The notes under the pieces are model-generated. The model saw only the letters and a list, made by a program, of their open reading frames with translations. It was not told where the DNA came from and made no database searches. Position numbers and translations under genes: made by a program. Below, one piece after another: positions 19,634 to 21,522 of a DNA stretch of 21,522 nt (positions within the stretch are counted from its first letter, which is position 1; every line of letters begins with the position of its first letter). Origin of the DNA: Halocafeteria seosinensis. Lineage: Eukaryota; Sar; Bigyra; Bicosoecida. The stretch lies in contig LVLI01000073.1 in the NCBI GenBank assembly GCA_001687465.1, forward strand, positions 1 through 21,522. The letters run 5' to 3'.

Positions 19634-20560
19634 ATGAGTGCAGAAACCGGTGCTGCGACCAACAAGAAAAGATATGCTCTGCAGTTCGGCTTGGCCCGAG
19701 AGACGGTTGGGCTCGATCACAAGCAGACCAAAGTTTTGACTGGAGACATGAAGAATGCCCTTTTCGAACTTCTCGCTGCCGCATGGGGAGTTTCCCCAGA
19801 AACGTACAAATCAGAAATTGCGCTTCCAAGGAAAGCGTGGATAGTGAATGCCAGAGATGCGGTGAACAAGGAAAAAGATCTCGAGACGATGAAGGCGTCC
19901 CTGCCAGATTCAACATTCAACATTGTTAGTTTTCTCAACATGCATGAATTTTCCACTAATTGCAAGCGTGCGGGACCGGTCCGCGACATGCTACTTTCCG
20001 ATCGTAAAGCGCTGGAGCAGTTCCTCAGCCGCATGTGGAATGCATCGGGGCAATGTCTTCTCCTGAACCAACTCTTCGAGTCGGATTCTCAGAAAGGACT
20101 TCGAGCATCAATGCCAGCTGCCTTTTTCTATTGCATTCGGAAATTCATGGACGAGCGCCAAGAAGATGATGCAGCCTGCTGTCAATTTGCGGAACAGCTC
20201 TTCCTTGTGATGCACATCCTCGTGAAGGATTTCCTAAATGGGCTCGTATCACTGCTCTGTGAACTCGACGAGCATCACTTTTCGGATGACGGTGATGACG
20301 CTTACAGCATCGAAATTCCAGAGTACATCTGGAGTTACTCACAGCCAGCGGAAGGTGCTGATGGTTCTGTGAAGAATTCGACTGTGGAGCGTTTACAGTT
20401 ACTCCGGAAGAACAAGCAGTCCCAACTGCAGCCGAACTCTTCGAACAATCAAAATGATACTAATCAGCAACTTCTGCATTTGCTACTTCGTGGATTGCGT
20501 CAGTCAAGCAGTGACAACACTGACAAGCTTGGGGATGCAAGTCCCGTAGACCCCCTGTAA
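19634..20560 (+). CDS. Tandem paralogue B, conserved 308-residue protein of unknown function
   Basis: An intronless frame from the ATG in GAAAAATGAG to TAA 20558-20560, collinear with paralogue A except for small gaps near the N-terminus and in the C-terminal linker. Changes cluster in residues 1-110 and in the Gln/Asn/Ser-rich tail, while central blocks are identical. One notable replacement is Trp to Ala in the block RASMPxAFFYC (W in A, A in B). All central cysteines (NCKR, AACCQF) are kept. Many differences between the genes are third-position changes, so both copies look functional. No family is recognised. Confidence 0.85.
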   Translation: MSAETGAATNKKRYALQFGLARETVGLDHKQTKVLTGDMKNALFELLAAAWGVSPETYKSEIALPRKAWIVNARDAVNKEKDLETMKASLPDSTFNIVSFLNMHEFSTNCKRAGPVRDMLLSDRKALEQFLSRMWNASGQCLLLNQLFESDSQKGLRASMPAAFFYCIRKFMDERQEDDAACCQFAEQLFLVMHILVKDFLNGLVSLLCELDEHHFSDDGDDAYSIEIPEYIWSYSQPAEGADGSVKNSTVERLQLLRKNKQSQLQPNSSNNQNDTNQQLLHLLLRGLRQSSSDNTDKLGDASPVDPL

Positions 20561-20891
20561 GCAAATATACCTCCTTCATACAGTGAATGTTGGAGGAACT
20601 AAAATGATACAACCTACTATGCTTTTTGCCACACGTGTATGGCTGCCACTGTCTTTGAGCGCACGGACAGTTTCGCTAAGTGCAAACTCGCCTAGCGGTA
20701 CTGACTTGTAATCTGGCAGTTCCCACTCGTAGTACATTCATTGTACAAGCTATTCCCGAATGAAACAAGTCAGTACTTCGAGTTATCTCATATATGCATT
20801 CCGTCAATTTTCCTGTTCCGCAACTCATGTAGTGAGGCTTTTAAAGGAACGTTCAAGTGGGTTGAAGACATTGAAAGCCTCACTTGATTCG
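20561..20891. other. Intergenic, 3' flank of paralogue B
   Basis: No coding or RNA signal recognised. The right end abuts the second copy of the 73-bp conserved unit. Confidence 0.4.
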
Positions 20892-20964
20892 GCCCATCGC
20901 TGCTTAACACGGGCGCATACCGCTCCTCGTTAAGAGGATGCGGTCAACTTCCCGGCCGGTGGGC
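20892..20964 (+). repeat. 73-bp conserved structured repeat, copy 2
   Basis: Same length as, and 69 of 73 identical to, the complement of 6062-6134. It folds in the same way on the plus strand: closing helix GCCCATC/GGTGGGC, inner CGGG/CCCG and the 10-bp GTTAA hairpin. Upstream similarity ends at GGCCC. Downstream similarity continues through TATCTGT and a GT-rich run to about 20990. Confidence 0.55.
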
Positions 20965-21211
20965 TATCTGTCACAATTGTGTGTGCGTGATTCGGCCAGT
21001 TCTAGAATGTGGAAGCTCACATTTACGCACGATTGTTGGTAAGGGAGATTGGTCCATTTGTAGTGCAAATGTACATAATGTAGTTCTACCGATAATACCC
21101 CGCCCAAAGGAGGATGCGAACGTTGTCTATTTTTTGATTCTCCTGATGAAAACCCATGCTCGACAACACAGCGAAACTTAAACACTAACATTCGCGGAAA
21201 CTCCTATAATC

Positions 21212-21253
21212 TGGGCTATGTTGACGAAACTGAGCTGGACGCAATTCCTGGGG
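21212..21253 (+). repeat. 42-bp repeat segment shared with 6498-6539
   Basis: 38 of 42 positions match the copy at the end of the chromodomain relic, but no chromodomain precedes it here. Confidence 0.55.
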
Positions 21254-21308
21254 CATGTCAATGGTAGCAACTGCTTCGTCTGGGGCAAAGCTTAACCGTG
21301 TAACTGCG

Positions 21309-21395
21309 CTGCTGCAACCGGTCCTGCAGTCGCTGTGGCAGACACAGGGCCTTCTCCTCCCAGACTGAGCCTTGCAGGTAATCCTGACGTCGTTG
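21309..21395 (+). repeat. Dispersed repeat segment shared with 6227-6314 (inverted)
   Basis: About 84% identical to the complement of 6227-6314. On the plus strand one frame stays open from here to the window edge and begins with the same Ala/Gly/Pro-rich motifs (AATGP, GPSPPR), so this may be the 5' part of a transposon frame that continues outside the window. Confidence 0.5.
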
Positions 21396-21522
21396 TCGCA
21401 GGTGTAGCGCACACTCGTTGCCTCATGAGCATACCAGGTAATCAGTATTGCGTTCGCCCGGTATTCCTCCCCTCCCCATCACCGAAACTAGCACTTACAA
21501 TGACCACTGAGCACTTCATTTC

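Noticed and set aside
20892-20964. tRNA gene, suggested by 73-nt length and a 7-bp closing helix
   Set aside because: The central hairpin is 10 bp with a 5-nt loop, so there is no 7-nt anticodon loop, and the last quarter does not form a T arm with TTCRA. Only a weak box-B-like GGTCAACT is present.
1-21522. CRISPR array or bacterial operon
   Set aside because: There are no regularly spaced direct repeats, and spliced SEC31 and LSM3 genes show a eukaryotic nuclear genome.

Overview
The window is eukaryotic nuclear DNA. It holds multi-exon genes with short GT-AG introns (mostly 67-92 nt, one of 153 nt), two recognisable housekeeping genes (a SEC31-type COPII coat gene and an LSM3-type Sm-like gene), and decayed eukaryotic transposons. 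Compact introns plus Crinkler-like NTPase/nuclease genes would suit an alga, an oomycete or another protist. The species cannot be named from this sequence.

Positions 1-5654 carry two genes related to the Crinkler-type NTPase/nuclease family, both on the + strand. The first enters from outside the window and shows only the part after the NTPase plus a PD-(D/E)XK-like nuclease. The second (3519-5654) is two exons joined across a 153-nt intron; it has a clear P-loop NTPase but no nuclease. The gap 1221-3518 holds only weak reading frames.

Positions 5655-9000 are a transposon graveyard. A frame-broken chromodomain piece lies on + (about 6330-6592). A frame-broken type I RNase H lies on - (about 6620-8990). 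Its N-terminal end is split off by a 1,826-bp internally deleted hAT element (7102-8927) with perfect 14-bp ends and an exact 8-bp target duplication.

Positions 9170-17157 are gene-dense. A four-exon SEC31 gene (+) converges on a two-exon LSM3 gene (-, 13669-13990). LSM3 is divergent from a third NTPase/nuclease gene (+, 14315-17157), whose 5' end appears to be six very small exons joined by phase-1 introns.

Positions 17158-21522 carry two intact, intronless tandem paralogues of about 310 residues with no family I recognise. They are followed by a region sharing repeat segments with 6062-6539. The best-conserved segment is a 73-bp unit present in inverted orientation at 6062-6134 and 20892-20964. 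Of its four differences, three fall in predicted stems and keep pairing through G-U wobbles on one strand only, which hints at a transcribed structured RNA.

SEC31 acts in ER export and LSM3 in U6 snRNP and mRNA decay complexes. The three NTPase/nuclease genes are probably a dispersed or locally expanded family rather than an operon. All splicing and domain calls here were made by eye.
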